Source: Octadecabacter sp. (GTDB taxonomy: Bacteria > Pseudomonadota > Alphaproteobacteria > Rhodobacterales > Rhodobacteraceae). Taken from it: DNA of 64,000 bases. The notes under the pieces are model-generated. The model saw only the letters and a program-made list of their open reading frames with translations, had not been told where the DNA came from and searched no databases. The position numbers were made by a program, and so were the translations under genes. Location: contig JAPKAD010000007.1 of NCBI GenBank assembly GCA_028825445.1, forward strand, positions 55,237 to 119,236, in the 5' to 3' direction. Positions 37,771 through 47,234 of the stretch are shown here, piece by piece (position 1 is the first letter of the stretch; the number at the start of each line of letters is the position of its first letter).

Positions 37771-39360
37771 ATGACTGACCTTCAACCTATTTGCCGTGCA
37801 TTGCTTTCTGTATCTGATAAAACTAGATTAATTGATCTTGGGCGGGCATTGACCGCCCGTGGAATCGAATTGTTGTCTACTGGTGGCTCTGCAAGGATGT
37901 TGCGTGACGCAGGGCTTGACGTTCGTGATGTTGCGGATGTGACCGGATTTCCTGAAATGATGGATGGTCGTGTAAAAACACTTCATCCTGGTGTGCATGG
38001 GGGATTGCTTGCGCTGCGCAACAATGATGCGCATCTGGCAGCGATGGATGAACACGGGATCAAAGCGATCGATCTTTTGGTGGTGAACCTTTATCCGTTT
38101 GAGGAAACAGTCGCGTCGGGTGCTGGATACGATAATTGTATCGAAAATATCGATATTGGTGGTCCTGCGATGATTCGAGCGGCGGCCAAGAATGCCTCGT
38201 TTGTTAACGTGGTTGTTGATGTGCAGGACTACGACGCACTTTTGGCTGAATTGGAGGCTAACGATGGTGCCACGACACTGGCGTTCCGTCAAACACTAGC
38301 TCAAACAGCTTACGCACGCACCGCAGCTTATGACGCCGCAGTAAGCACGTGGATGGCAGGTGCAATTGGCAATGCCACGCCACGCCGTAAGGCAGTTGCT
38401 GGAATATTGGCACAAACTTTGCGATATGGTGAGAATCCTCATCAGTCTGCGACTTTTTATGTTGATGGTTCTGACCGACCTGGAGTCGCGACGGCGATTC
38501 AGCATCAAGGCAAAGCACTGTCCTACAACAACATCAATGACACTGATGCAGCTTTTGAGCTTGTTAGTGAATTTGCACCTGCTGATGGCCCCGCAGTAGC
38601 AATCATCAAACACGCCAATCCTTGCGGTGTGGCAGTTGGCAAGACGTTGGCTGATGCATACAAAAAAGCGTTTGAATGCGATCAGACTAGCGCGTTTGGC
38701 GGTATTATTGCACTGAACGGTGAACTGGACGCTGAAACTGCCGAAGCAATCACTGGCATCTTCACTGAAGTCGTCATAGCGCCCTCCGCGACAGACGCTG
38801 CTAAGGTAATCTTCGCTGCAAAAAAGAACCTGCGTCTTTTGACAACGGGTGCTTTGGCAGATCCAATGTCTGTTGCGCAGACAATCAGGCAAGTGTCGGG
38901 CGGTTATCTAATGCAGGATAAGGACAATGGGCGTGTTGTGGCCACTGACCTTAGAGTAGTGACCAAAGTCCAACCAACGGATGTTCAAATGGCTGATCTG
39001 TTAGTTGCATGGAAAATCGCAAAGCATGTTAAATCCAACGCAATTGTCTATGTTAAAGATGGTGCCACGGTGGGTGTTGGTGCTGGACAGATGAGCCGTA
39101 TCGACAGCGCTTTGATTGCTGCGAAAAAGGCTGAACGCATGGCTGAAGCGCTGGGGCTTTCTGCTCCTCTAACTAAGGGGTCCGCAGTTGCATCTGACGC
39201 ATTCTTTCCATTCGCTGATGGCCTACTTGAGGCGGCAGCTGCGGGAGCGTCTTGCGTGATCCAGCCCGGTGGTTCTATGAGAGATGATGAAGTGATTGCA
39301 GCAGCGGATGACGCTGGTCTTGCTATGGTTTTCACAGGCATGCGCCATTTTCGGCACTAA
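37771..39360 (+). CDS. purH: Bifunctional AICAR transformylase/IMP cyclohydrolase
   Basis: Last two steps of de novo purine synthesis: formyl transfer to AICAR and ring closure to IMP. 529 residues, the usual length. The N-terminal MGS-like cyclohydrolase domain ([27 protein letters not shown]) precedes the transformylase domain with the KHANPCG motif carrying the catalytic Lys and His, and HPQSAT-like [10 protein letters not shown]. The start at 37771 follows GAGGAG; the open frame begins at 37753. Confidence 0.97.
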   Translation: MTDLQPICRALLSVSDKTRLIDLGRALTARGIELLSTGGSARMLRDAGLDVRDVADVTGFPEMMDGRVKTLHPGVHGGLLALRNNDAHLAAMDEHGIKAIDLLVVNLYPFEETVASGAGYDNCIENIDIGGPAMIRAAAKNASFVNVVVDVQDYDALLAELEANDGATTLAFRQTLAQTAYARTAAYDAAVSTWMAGAIGNATPRRKAVAGILAQTLRYGENPHQSATFYVDGSDRPGVATAIQHQGKALSYNNINDTDAAFELVSEFAPADGPAVAIIKHANPCGVAVGKTLADAYKKAFECDQTSAFGGIIALNGELDAETAEAITGIFTEVVIAPSATDAAKVIFAAKKNLRLLTTGALADPMSVAQTIRQVSGGYLMQDKDNGRVVATDLRVVTKVQPTDVQMADLLVAWKIAKHVKSNAIVYVKDGATVGVGAGQMSRIDSALIAAKKAERMAEALGLSAPLTKGSAVASDAFFPFADGLLEAAAAGASCVIQPGGSMRDDEVIAAADDAGLAMVFTGMRHFRH

Positions 39361-39384
39361 TAACCGATCGAAAGGGTGATGCAA

Positions 39385-39864
39385 ATGTGGATGACTTACT
39401 GGACTGGATTTTGGATTTTTCTGTTTGATCAAGTCACAAAGTATATCGTACTTTATCAGATAAATTTGCCTGCTTTACCAAACCAAACCTATGAAGTGTT
39501 TGCGCCGTTGCTGACTTTGCGCATGGCTTGGAATCGTGGTGTGAATTTTGGGTTGTTTGCAGACTTCAACATGCGGTGGGCGCTGATTGCAGTGGCATTG
39601 ACCATTTCGATATCTGTGCTTTGGTGGATACGGCGTGATAATGTAGGGCGCTGGGCGCATTTTAGCGCCGGATTGTTGGTAGGGGGTGCGATGGGCAACG
39701 TTGTGGACCGCATGTTACATGGAGCGGTTGCAGATTTCTTGAATGTGTCATGCTGTGGGATCAACAACCCCTATGCGTTTAATGTTGCAGATATTGCGAT
39801 TTTTGTTGGTGCGATCGGGCTTGTGTTGTTTACGGATGGCGGCGACAAAAAGAAGAAAGCGTGA
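39385..39864 (+). CDS. lspA: Lipoprotein signal peptidase
   Basis: Inner-membrane aspartyl protease that removes signal peptides from prolipoproteins. About 159 residues with four helices. The catalytic aspartates are in GAVADFLN and FNVADIAIF (D117 and D136 counted from 39385). Other in-frame starts exist at 39376 (GTG), 39379 and 39394; AAAGGG is best spaced for 39385. It is followed by a lipoprotein gene, a natural substrate. Confidence 0.93.
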   Translation: MWMTYWTGFWIFLFDQVTKYIVLYQINLPALPNQTYEVFAPLLTLRMAWNRGVNFGLFADFNMRWALIAVALTISISVLWWIRRDNVGRWAHFSAGLLVGGAMGNVVDRMLHGAVADFLNVSCCGINNPYAFNVADIAIFVGAIGLVLFTDGGDKKKKA

Positions 39865-39914
39865 CGGGAGCCAATGATTGCTCTAGAATTACATATATAA
39901 GACGTGAGGGTACG

Positions 39915-40415
39915 ATGAAGCTAATCTTGTGTTTTGGTTTAATAGTGGCGCTGACCGCTTGCGCGGGTGGCGGTGGCGGATTGCGTGACTTGCGTTCAAA
40001 CGGAAGTGGGCCGGATGAATTTAGTGTGATGCCGGCTCGTGTGCTTGTGCTGCCGGACAATGTTACGAATTTGCCAGAGCCAACGTCGGGTGAGTCCAAC
40101 CGTACCGACCCAACGCCAAATGCAGATGTTGTCGCGATTTTGGGCGGCAATCCCAACGCGTTAATCTCTAATGGGATCCCTGTAAGCGACGACGCTTTAA
40201 TGTCCGTAGTCAACCGCAACGGTGTTGATCCTAAGATCCGCCAAACACTTGCTGCTGAGGATGCAAAGTTTCGTTTGCGCCAGATGCGTTTTGGGTTCGT
40301 TCGTGGGCAGAACCGCTATTTTAGCGCGTATGCCCGTCAGGCGCTCAATGCGTATTCGGAGCTTCGGCGCTTCCGCAATGCAGGTATCGTGACGCCGACA
40401 GCACCACCCCAATAA
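39915..40415 (+). CDS. DUF3035 lipoprotein (BamF-like)
   Basis: Outer-membrane lipoprotein of 166 residues: signal MKLILCFGLIVALTAC with the lipobox cysteine at 16, then a Gly-rich linker. The conserved DUF3035 core includes PDEFSVMPARVLVLPDN, and the C-terminal helix includes RLRQMRFGFVRGQN. The family has been linked to the alphaproteobacterial BamF subunit of the outer-membrane protein assembly machine; I give this from memory. The start at 39915 follows GTGAGGG. Confidence 0.85.
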   Translation: MKLILCFGLIVALTACAGGGGGLRDLRSNGSGPDEFSVMPARVLVLPDNVTNLPEPTSGESNRTDPTPNADVVAILGGNPNALISNGIPVSDDALMSVVNRNGVDPKIRQTLAAEDAKFRLRQMRFGFVRGQNRYFSAYARQALNAYSELRRFRNAGIVTPTAPPQ

Positions 40416-40510
40416 TGGCGCAATTTCGTGTATTCAATTGTTTACCAATTATATAAAATCACTTCACATCCACGTATGGCCCCTTGAAGAGCTCTGCGTG
40501 TAGCGTAAAT

Positions 40511-40528
40511 ACTAATAATATTATTAGT
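40511..40528. promoter_or_regulatory. Perfect 18-base AT palindrome before the M16 peptidase pair
   Basis: ACTAATAATATTATTAGT, exactly self-complementary, ends where the GTGGAG ribosome-binding site of the gene at 40540 begins. It could be an operator or a leader hairpin that masks the ribosome-binding site. Confidence 0.4.
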
Positions 40529-40539
40529 GGAGTTATCAA

Positions 40540-41877
40540 ATGCGTATTCTCGCTGCGACTTTTGCTGTGTTTGCAATTTCTGCCCCTGTTTTGACGCAGG
40601 CAGAGGAAGTTACGACCTTTCAGCTCGACAATGGTATGGATGTGGTTGTCGTTGAAGATCATCGTGCGCCTGTCGTGGTACATATGTTGTGGTATCGCAC
40701 AGGATCAGCCGATGAACCCGTAGGGTCGTCAGGTGTTGCGCATTATCTGGAACATTTGCTGTTTAAGGCTACTGATACGGTTAAAAGTGGTGAATTCCAG
40801 CGTGTTGTTGCCGAAAACGGTGGATCTGACAATGCGTTCACCAGTTATGATTATACTGGATACTTCCAGCGTATTGCAGCAGACCGTCTTCCACTAATGA
40901 TGCAATATGAGGCTGACCGGATGAACAATCTGGTGCTGACTGAAGATGACATTGCCACTGAGCGTGGCGTGATTTTGGAAGAGCGCAATCAGCGTACCGA
41001 AAATTCACCTAATGCTTTAGCGCGTGAACAGATGCGCGCAGCACAGTTCCTGAACCACCGATACGGAGTACCCATTATAGGTTGGAAGCATGAAATGGAA
41101 ACGCTTGATATGGATGACGCGTTGTCTTTCTATGAACTGTATTATTCCCCAAACAATGCGATCCTTGTAGTTGCAGGTGACGTTGATCCAGAAGAAGTTT
41201 TTGTATTGGCGCAAGAGTATTATGGTCCCATCCCAATGGAACCTAACTTGCCTGAACGCTTCCGAACACAAGAACCGCCACAAACAGCAGAACGGCGGCT
41301 GATTTTTCAAGACCCAAGGGTTGCGCAACCCTATCTGACCCGCAGCTACCTTGCGCCTGAACGAGACACTAGCGCGCAAGAAGACGCTGCCGCATTGACC
41401 TATTTGGCAGACCTTTTGGGTGGATCACCATTCACATCAGCTCTGGGTATTGCGCTCCAGTTTGAGACTAATACGGCTGTTTATGCAGGCGCGTATTATG
41501 ATGGTTTGAACCTTGATGATGGAACATTCGGTTTTACGATTATTCCATCTGAGGGCGTAGGCTTGCAAGAGGCTGAAGACGCCATGGACGCTGCGATTAC
41601 AAATTTTCTTGAGGCTGGGATTGATCCTGAGCGGATGAAAGCTTTGCGGACGCAACTCAAGGCAGGTGAAATCTATGCCCGCGATAATGTTGGAGGGCTG
41701 GCACGCCGTTATGGCGCTGCACTTACGTCTGGATTGACCGTGCAAGACGTCCAAGCGTGGCCTGATATCCTGCAAAGGGTTACGGCTGAAGACGTTCTCA
41801 AGGTTGCTGAACGTGTGCTAAATCGCAATCAATCCGTTACAGGCTGGATCATCCCAAGCCGAGAGGTTTTCCAATGA
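40540..41877 (+). CDS. Periplasmic M16 zinc peptidase, catalytic subunit
   Basis: M16B-family metalloprotease of 445 residues with signal peptide MRILAATFAVFAISAPVLTQA. The inverted zinc motif HYLEH is at H68-H72, with the downstream glutamate in ERGVILEER. It is the active partner of a two-gene M16 pair; such pairs form clam-shell heterodimers that degrade peptides. The stop overlaps the next start by four bases (ATGA). Confidence 0.92.
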   Translation: MRILAATFAVFAISAPVLTQAEEVTTFQLDNGMDVVVVEDHRAPVVVHMLWYRTGSADEPVGSSGVAHYLEHLLFKATDTVKSGEFQRVVAENGGSDNAFTSYDYTGYFQRIAADRLPLMMQYEADRMNNLVLTEDDIATERGVILEERNQRTENSPNALAREQMRAAQFLNHRYGVPIIGWKHEMETLDMDDALSFYELYYSPNNAILVVAGDVDPEEVFVLAQEYYGPIPMEPNLPERFRTQEPPQTAERRLIFQDPRVAQPYLTRSYLAPERDTSAQEDAAALTYLADLLGGSPFTSALGIALQFETNTAVYAGAYYDGLNLDDGTFGFTIIPSEGVGLQEAEDAMDAAITNFLEAGIDPERMKALRTQLKAGEIYARDNVGGLARRYGAALTSGLTVQDVQAWPDILQRVTAEDVLKVAERVLNRNQSVTGWIIPSREVFQ

Positions 41878-43184
41878 TCCGTCTATCCCTCATCTTGGCG
41901 TTTTTGTTGAGTGCCGTTTCGGCCCGCGCCCAAATGGAAATACAAGAAGTTACATCGCAAGGTGGTATTAGCGCTTGGTTAGTGCAGGAAGAATCGATTC
42001 CATTTGTGGCAATTGAAATAGTCATTGATGGCGGAGCTTCGCTAGAAGACTCTGCAAAACGCGGGGTGACTAACCTAATGATGGCCCTGCTTGAAGAAGG
42101 TTCGGGCGATCTTGGCGCGCGTGAATTTCAAGAAGCGCGCGAGGGGATTGCAGCGTCGTTTGGGTTTAACGCTTACGATGACTCCATCTCAATATCTGCC
42201 GTGTTCCTGACAGAAAACCGCGACGAAGCGATGGCGCTGCTGCGCGACGCGTTAATTAAACCACGGTTTGATACCGCTGCTATTGAACGCGTCCGCGCAC
42301 AGGTGCTGTCGATTATCCGATCTGACGCCCAAGACCCAAATAGCATTGCAAGTGCCACGTTTGATGCTGCCGCATTTGGTGATCATCCCTATGGCACATC
42401 GATCGATGGTTCTGCCAAAACAGTTGCCGCCCTTACGCAAGATGATTTGTTTGAAGCCCATGGCAATGTGCTGGTTCAAAGCCGTGTCTATGTGGGTGCA
42501 GCTGGCGACATTTCAGCGCAAGATTTAGGTGTGCTCATTGACGATCTGCTCGGCGATCTGCCAATGGATGGACCCGCCTTTCCATCACGTGTAGATTTTG
42601 GGCTGGGTGGTGGAACGACTATTGTACCATTTGAAACGCCACAATCCGTCGCACTGTTTGGCCATGCAGGGATTAAACGCGACGACGATGATTTTTTTGC
42701 TGCATTCCTGCTCAATGAAATACTTGGTGGACGTGGCGTTCAAAGCCGTCTGATGCGCGAAGTGCGTGAAAAACGTGGACTAACTTATGGAGTCAGTTCC
42801 TACCTTGTTCCCAAAACGCTATCGGAAGTTTACCTTGGCTCTGTTGCATCTTCCAATGGTACGATTGGAGAAGCGATCAGCGTGATTCGTGATGAATGGG
42901 CTTTGATGGCTAAAGAGGGCGTCAGCGCAGTGGAATTAAATCAGGCGAAAACATATCTTACAGGTGCTTATCCACTTCGGTTTGACGGCAATGCTAAAAT
43001 CGCAGGAATTCTTGCATCGATGCAATGGACCGGTCTGACATCGGAATATATAATTAATCGAAATGATTTTGTGAATGCTGTGACACTAGATGATATTAAC
43101 CGAGTAGCCGCTGAATTGCTAGACCCTGATGGATTACATTTTGTTGTTGTTGGCCAACCTGAAGGTCTTGAGGTGAGCGATTAA
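41874..43184 (+). CDS. Periplasmic M16 peptidase-like partner without zinc motif
   Basis: M16 homologue of 436 residues with signal peptide MIRLSLILAFLLSAVSARA. Where HxxEH should stand it has NLMMALLEEGSG, so it cannot bind the catalytic zinc. It keeps the Arg/Tyr substrate-binding pair in the C-terminal half (LMREVREKRGLTYGVSSY). This matches the inactive, substrate-binding subunit of M16B heterodimers. Four-base overlap with the active subunit. Confidence 0.92.
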   Translation: MIRLSLILAFLLSAVSARAQMEIQEVTSQGGISAWLVQEESIPFVAIEIVIDGGASLEDSAKRGVTNLMMALLEEGSGDLGAREFQEAREGIAASFGFNAYDDSISISAVFLTENRDEAMALLRDALIKPRFDTAAIERVRAQVLSIIRSDAQDPNSIASATFDAAAFGDHPYGTSIDGSAKTVAALTQDDLFEAHGNVLVQSRVYVGAAGDISAQDLGVLIDDLLGDLPMDGPAFPSRVDFGLGGGTTIVPFETPQSVALFGHAGIKRDDDDFFAAFLLNEILGGRGVQSRLMREVREKRGLTYGVSSYLVPKTLSEVYLGSVASSNGTIGEAISVIRDEWALMAKEGVSAVELNQAKTYLTGAYPLRFDGNAKIAGILASMQWTGLTSEYIINRNDFVNAVTLDDINRVAAELLDPDGLHFVVVGQPEGLEVSD

Positions 43185-43234
43185 CCAGCATTTGCTCTAT
43201 TAGAATCGCATGTGAGTATGCTAATTATAGCGCC

Positions 43235-45079
43235 ATGACTTTACCTAACCCCAATATAGGCGATTCGGTTCCCCATTCTGGAGATCTTCGCCCAGTTATT
43301 CGCCAACTCGACGATGCTGCGATCAACCGGATCGCTGCGGGTGAGGTTGTGGAACGTCCAGCGTCGGTGGTCAAAGAGATCATCGAAAATGCTTTGGATG
43401 CGCGTGCGGCTCGGATTGAAATTTCTGTCGCCGATGGTGGAAAGACTCTGATCCGCGTTGTTGATAATGGCATTGGAATGACTGCAGTAGATCTACCTAT
43501 GGCACTCTCACGTCATGCCACGTCAAAGATCGACGGGTCCGATTTGCTGAACATTAACAGTTTCGGTTTTCGCGGTGAGGCGTTGCCATCTCTTGGCGCA
43601 GTTGGTCGCCTGACGATACAAAGCCGCACTGTGGGTGGCGAGGGTTGCGAAGTTTCGGTTTCGGGTGGCGCTCACACCGCGGTTCGTCCAGCGGCATTAA
43701 CAGCGGGAACAGCCGTCGAATTGCGTGATTTATTTTATGCAACTCCCGCCCGCTTGAAGTTTTTACGTACGGATCGGGCAGAGATGCAGGCGATTAGCGA
43801 TGTGGTCAAACGTCTTGCGATGGCAGAACCTTTTGTGACGTTCGTTTTGATAGATGTAACCGGTGGCAAGTCCCGCGTGGTGTTTCGTGCTGACGGTGAG
43901 ACAGGTGATATGTTTGACGCTTTGCACGCGCGATTACGTGGTGTTCTGGGTAAAGATTTTGCGGATAACGCACTGGCAATTGATGCGCAGCGCGAAGGTG
44001 TGCATCTAACGGGGTATGCTGCGCTGCCGACTTATTCGCGCGGTTCGGCGGTGCAGCAGTTCCTGTATGTGAATGGTCGTCCAGTGCGTGACAAAGTCTT
44101 AATCGGGGCGCTGCGTGGAGCCTACATGGATACGCTGAGTCGTGACCGGCATCCGGCAGCGTGCTTGTTTATCGACGTCCCTCCAACCCGCGTTGATGTC
44201 AATGTGCATCCCGCAAAGTCAGAAGTTCGTTTTCGCGATCCCGCAATTGTGCGGGGACTAATCGTAAGTGGGTTGCGCGCGGCTTTAGTGCAAGCAGGGC
44301 ATCGCGCATCCACAACGGTTGCCAATGAAACTTTGGGTGCGATGCAGCCTGAACCGATGATGCCGCGAGTTTATCAAATGGATCGCCCCACCGGCGGTAA
44401 CGGTCCTGCGTATAGTTCGAGTGGGTTTGCAGACATGACGGCGGATATGTCAGGTCGTGTTGAAATGATTGAACAGAACGACGGCTTAAGTGTTGAAAGC
44501 CGCCCACTTGGTGCGGCTCGTGCGCAGGTTCATGAGAATTACATCATCGCGCAGACTGAGGCTGGTATTGTCATTGTTGACGGCCATGCGGCGCATGAGC
44601 GTTTAGTGTATGAAAAGCTCAAAAGCCAGATGGCGGAAAACGGTGTCTCTGCGCAGGCACTATTAATTCCTGAGATTATTCAAATGTCGGACGATGATAC
44701 GGCGCAATTGGTGGCAGTGGCTGATGACTTAACGCGGTTTGGCCTGACAATCGAACGCTTTGGTGGCAGTGCTATTGCTGTGCGTGAAACACCCGCAATA
44801 TTGGGCGAAGTCAACGCAGAAGCAATGTTGCGTGACATTCTAGATGAACTAACTGATCTTGGAACCAGTACGCTGGTGCAGGAAAAACTTGAAGCAATCC
44901 TAAGCCGTGTTGCCTGCCATGGGTCCATTCGAACGGGACGTTCGATGCGTGGTGAAGAAATGAATGCTTTGCTGCGAGAAATGGAACGCACTCCACGTTC
45001 GGGGCAGTGCAACCATGGGCGGCCGACCTACGTAGAGCTGAAACTCAGTGATATTGAGCGCTTGTTTGGGCGTACCTGA
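43235..45079 (+). CDS. mutL: DNA mismatch repair protein MutL
   Basis: GHKL ATPase linking MutS recognition to strand incision. 614 residues: INRIAAGEVVERPASVVKE and ENALDARA (ATP site), DNGIGM, and GFRGEAL at the N-terminus. The C-terminal domain has DGHAAHERLVYE, a DxHAxxExxxxE metal motif, and a C-terminal NHGRPTYVEL, so it appears to be the endonuclease-competent type, as expected for a genome lacking MutH. A roughly 20-residue N-terminal extension precedes the first conserved motif. The ribosome-binding site is weak. Confidence 0.96.
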   Translation: MTLPNPNIGDSVPHSGDLRPVIRQLDDAAINRIAAGEVVERPASVVKEIIENALDARAARIEISVADGGKTLIRVVDNGIGMTAVDLPMALSRHATSKIDGSDLLNINSFGFRGEALPSLGAVGRLTIQSRTVGGEGCEVSVSGGAHTAVRPAALTAGTAVELRDLFYATPARLKFLRTDRAEMQAISDVVKRLAMAEPFVTFVLIDVTGGKSRVVFRADGETGDMFDALHARLRGVLGKDFADNALAIDAQREGVHLTGYAALPTYSRGSAVQQFLYVNGRPVRDKVLIGALRGAYMDTLSRDRHPAACLFIDVPPTRVDVNVHPAKSEVRFRDPAIVRGLIVSGLRAALVQAGHRASTTVANETLGAMQPEPMMPRVYQMDRPTGGNGPAYSSSGFADMTADMSGRVEMIEQNDGLSVESRPLGAARAQVHENYIIAQTEAGIVIVDGHAAHERLVYEKLKSQMAENGVSAQALLIPEIIQMSDDDTAQLVAVADDLTRFGLTIERFGGSAIAVRETPAILGEVNAEAMLRDILDELTDLGTSTLVQEKLEAILSRVACHGSIRTGRSMRGEEMNALLREMERTPRSGQCNHGRPTYVELKLSDIERLFGRT

Positions 45080-45762
45080 CCCATTTGACTGAAATGTCTA
45101 TTGAGGTGTGGCGAACTGGTCAGCAGCGGAGCTGAGATTTAAAGATCAATAAAAATAGTGATTTGCATATGTATTCGCTGATGGCGGGTCATGGTGTAAT
45201 GCAGATCTGTGGTGCTGCTTGTGATGCGGACAATTTTCAGCATCACTAGATTATATTGTTTTGGGAGGCAATTATTGCTGCAGCACTTAGTTTTCTTTTG
45301 GAAGTGATGGATATTTGACTTTGTGAAGAGTGAAAGTTGATTTTGCTTTGAGTTATAAAAAATGCTCTAAAGTGAATACTTTTATCCAGAATTTTGACTG
45401 ACAGTCTGGCGATGAAATGCTGCCATTTGCGCTAGAAAATACACTGATGTTTTATAATCAGTCGGTGCTAGCGAGATAAGCTGCAAGTGCCATGCAAACA
45501 ACAAATCATTGCACAGTTATGTGTGAAAATGTCAAAAAGTTGGACTTTTGCAGTGGAAACTAATTAAAAATTTGTTGCATATGGTAAAGAAGAACTGCCT
45601 TTTAGCAGTTGAATGTAGGTGGCCTACCTTTGGGCCATGGCTATTTGAGCAACAATACGAATTGTGAAAGCTCAGCCATGGTTGTATTTCGTTACTGCCG
45701 TAGAGTGGTGCTAAATGAATAAAAATGCTTCAAGAGTCTGTTCTGTTTCATAATGTATAAAG
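45080..45762. other. Gap between mutL and chrR 3' ends
   Basis: About 680 bases between convergent genes. AT-rich, stops in all frames. No terminator or gene remnant recognised. Confidence 0.5.
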
Positions 45763-46419
45763 TTAAATTTGTAGAAAAGGCTGCAAAAGGCGTGGAATTA
45801 AACTGTTGAAACGTAACGGTGCGTCGGTTGCCGCCAGACAAATACAATCTTCGCCCATCTCGGCGATCGGCTGATGATTGAGGTCTTCTGTAGCCACTTC
45901 AATGTCGCCTTTGTAAAAGCTATCAGTTTTATCGCTAAATGCACCCTGCAAAACAAGAGTTAGTTCTGTGCCACGATGCCCGTGATCTGGCACGGCAGCT
46001 CCCGCAGGAATATGTAGCAAACGTACACTTGTAGATTTATCTGTCTTTAGGATTGCTTGACGTACACCGCCCCCAACCTTACGCCATTTGACCGCATCCA
46101 AATCACCTCCAACATATTCTTGCAACGGGGTTGGAAAACTGCCGGATGAGATGTGTCTAAAGGGAGTTAGAACATCGCTATTCTCAATTAGGTCGAGAGT
46201 CGCGGAAAAACTATTGTCAGACATTGCTATTGGGTCTTCTGCGGCCATTATCGCGCCACCGACTGCGTCAAATTCATGCATGTGCGCACGGCATTCGTCA
46301 CAAAATGAGATATGCGTTGCAACAACAAGGTTAAAGCCTTCTGGCAATGTTCCGGCGGAATATGCCATTAGCAGATTGTCGGTTAAATGGTGTTTGATAT
46401 CTATCATGGGTGCCGTCAT
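45763..46419 (-). CDS. chrR: Zinc anti-sigma factor ChrR
   Basis: Holds the ECF sigma factor RpoE inactive until singlet oxygen or organic hydroperoxide triggers its breakdown. 218 residues. The N-terminal ZAS domain has H11, H36, C40 and C43, the same spacing as H6/H31/C35/C38 of Rhodobacter sphaeroides ChrR. The C-terminal cupin has DHGHRGTE and a later NHQPI histidine, matching the second zinc site. The start overlaps the rpoE stop by four bases, so the two are co-translated. Confidence 0.93.
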   Translation of the reverse strand: MTAPMIDIKHHLTDNLLMAYSAGTLPEGFNLVVATHISFCDECRAHMHEFDAVGGAIMAAEDPIAMSDNSFSATLDLIENSDVLTPFRHISSGSFPTPLQEYVGGDLDAVKWRKVGGGVRQAILKTDKSTSVRLLHIPAGAAVPDHGHRGTELTLVLQGAFSDKTDSFYKGDIEVATEDLNHQPIAEMGEDCICLAATDAPLRFNSLIPRLLQPFLQI

Positions 46420-46967
46420 TTCATTTGGTGGCGTAAACGGTTTAGCGCCAGCCTGATTCTTGATTTAATGGTACCGAGAGGTAGTCCTGTAGCCTCGGCG
46501 ATTTCGCTGTGTGTGAGTTCACCATAATAGGCACGCACTATCAGATCTTTTTGCTTGTGTGGTAAATCTGCTAAAGCCTCACTTAGTTTTGCGCTATCTT
46601 GTTGGAGTGCTAGAACATCGACTTGATCGGGCTCAGATACAGGACCCCATGTCATATCTTCTGGCTCCGGGCGACGCTGTTTGCGTAGTATGTCAATCCT
46701 ACGATTTCGAGCTATTGTAAAAATCCATGTTGAAACGCTTGCCTTTGTTGGGTCAAATAGGTGAGCTTTACGCCATAAAGTGGCCATAACGTCCTGTGCA
46801 ACTTCTTCAGCCATGTCAGGACTTGTCCCAGACTTCATCAAGAACGCTTTAACACGAGGTGCAAAATGGACAAATACCTCGGCAAAAGCAGCTCGATCTT
46901 TTTGATCGCGGATCAACGCAAGGTGGTTAACCCATGCCAATCTGTCTGGTTTTGTTCGCGGTGTCAC
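46416..46967 (-). CDS. rpoE: ECF sigma factor RpoE (singlet-oxygen response)
   Basis: Group-4 sigma factor of 183 residues controlling the photo-oxidative stress response in Rhodobacter. Region 2 holds HFAPRVKAFLMKSG and DPTKASVSTWIFTIARNRR; region 4 ends with GELTHSEIAEATGLPLGTIK. Start GTG at 46967 is chosen because AAGAGG lies five bases upstream and family homology begins there; the frame is open to 47087. A match to the RpoE promoter lies 125 bases upstream, implying self-activation. Confidence 0.92.
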   Translation of the reverse strand: MTPRTKPDRLAWVNHLALIRDQKDRAAFAEVFVHFAPRVKAFLMKSGTSPDMAEEVAQDVMATLWRKAHLFDPTKASVSTWIFTIARNRRIDILRKQRRPEPEDMTWGPVSEPDQVDVLALQQDSAKLSEALADLPHKQKDLIVRAYYGELTHSEIAEATGLPLGTIKSRIRLALNRLRHQMK

Positions 46968-47091
46968 ATTCACCTCTTTCAAATCGAAGGTAATTGGACG
47001 CTTTGCGCCACTGGCCTTCGGAACACCATAGGACCGAAGTGCGGCAGGCGCACCCGGTAATATAAACAAAGATGTGTTTGTGATCATAGGA

Positions 47092-47121
47092 GGTTTACGG
47101 ACTTAGAACCGTTCTGGATCA
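47092..47121 (-). promoter_or_regulatory. Candidate RpoE-dependent promoter of rpoE-chrR
   Basis: Minus strand: TGATCC (47121-47116), 18 bases, TAAACC (47097-47092). The Rhodobacter RpoE consensus is close to TGATCC, about 18 bases, TAAGA/TATAA-like. Correct strand, spacing and gene support autoregulation; the -10 element is imperfect. Confidence 0.6.
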
Positions 47122-47234
47122 CATAATAACTATGTGGAATTGAAACCAAACAAGCGCTCTTAGCGTAAATAGTATAAGATGATAAATGTAGCAGGGCATA
47201 GACCTAGTAGACTATCTAAGGAGACGACGAATAG

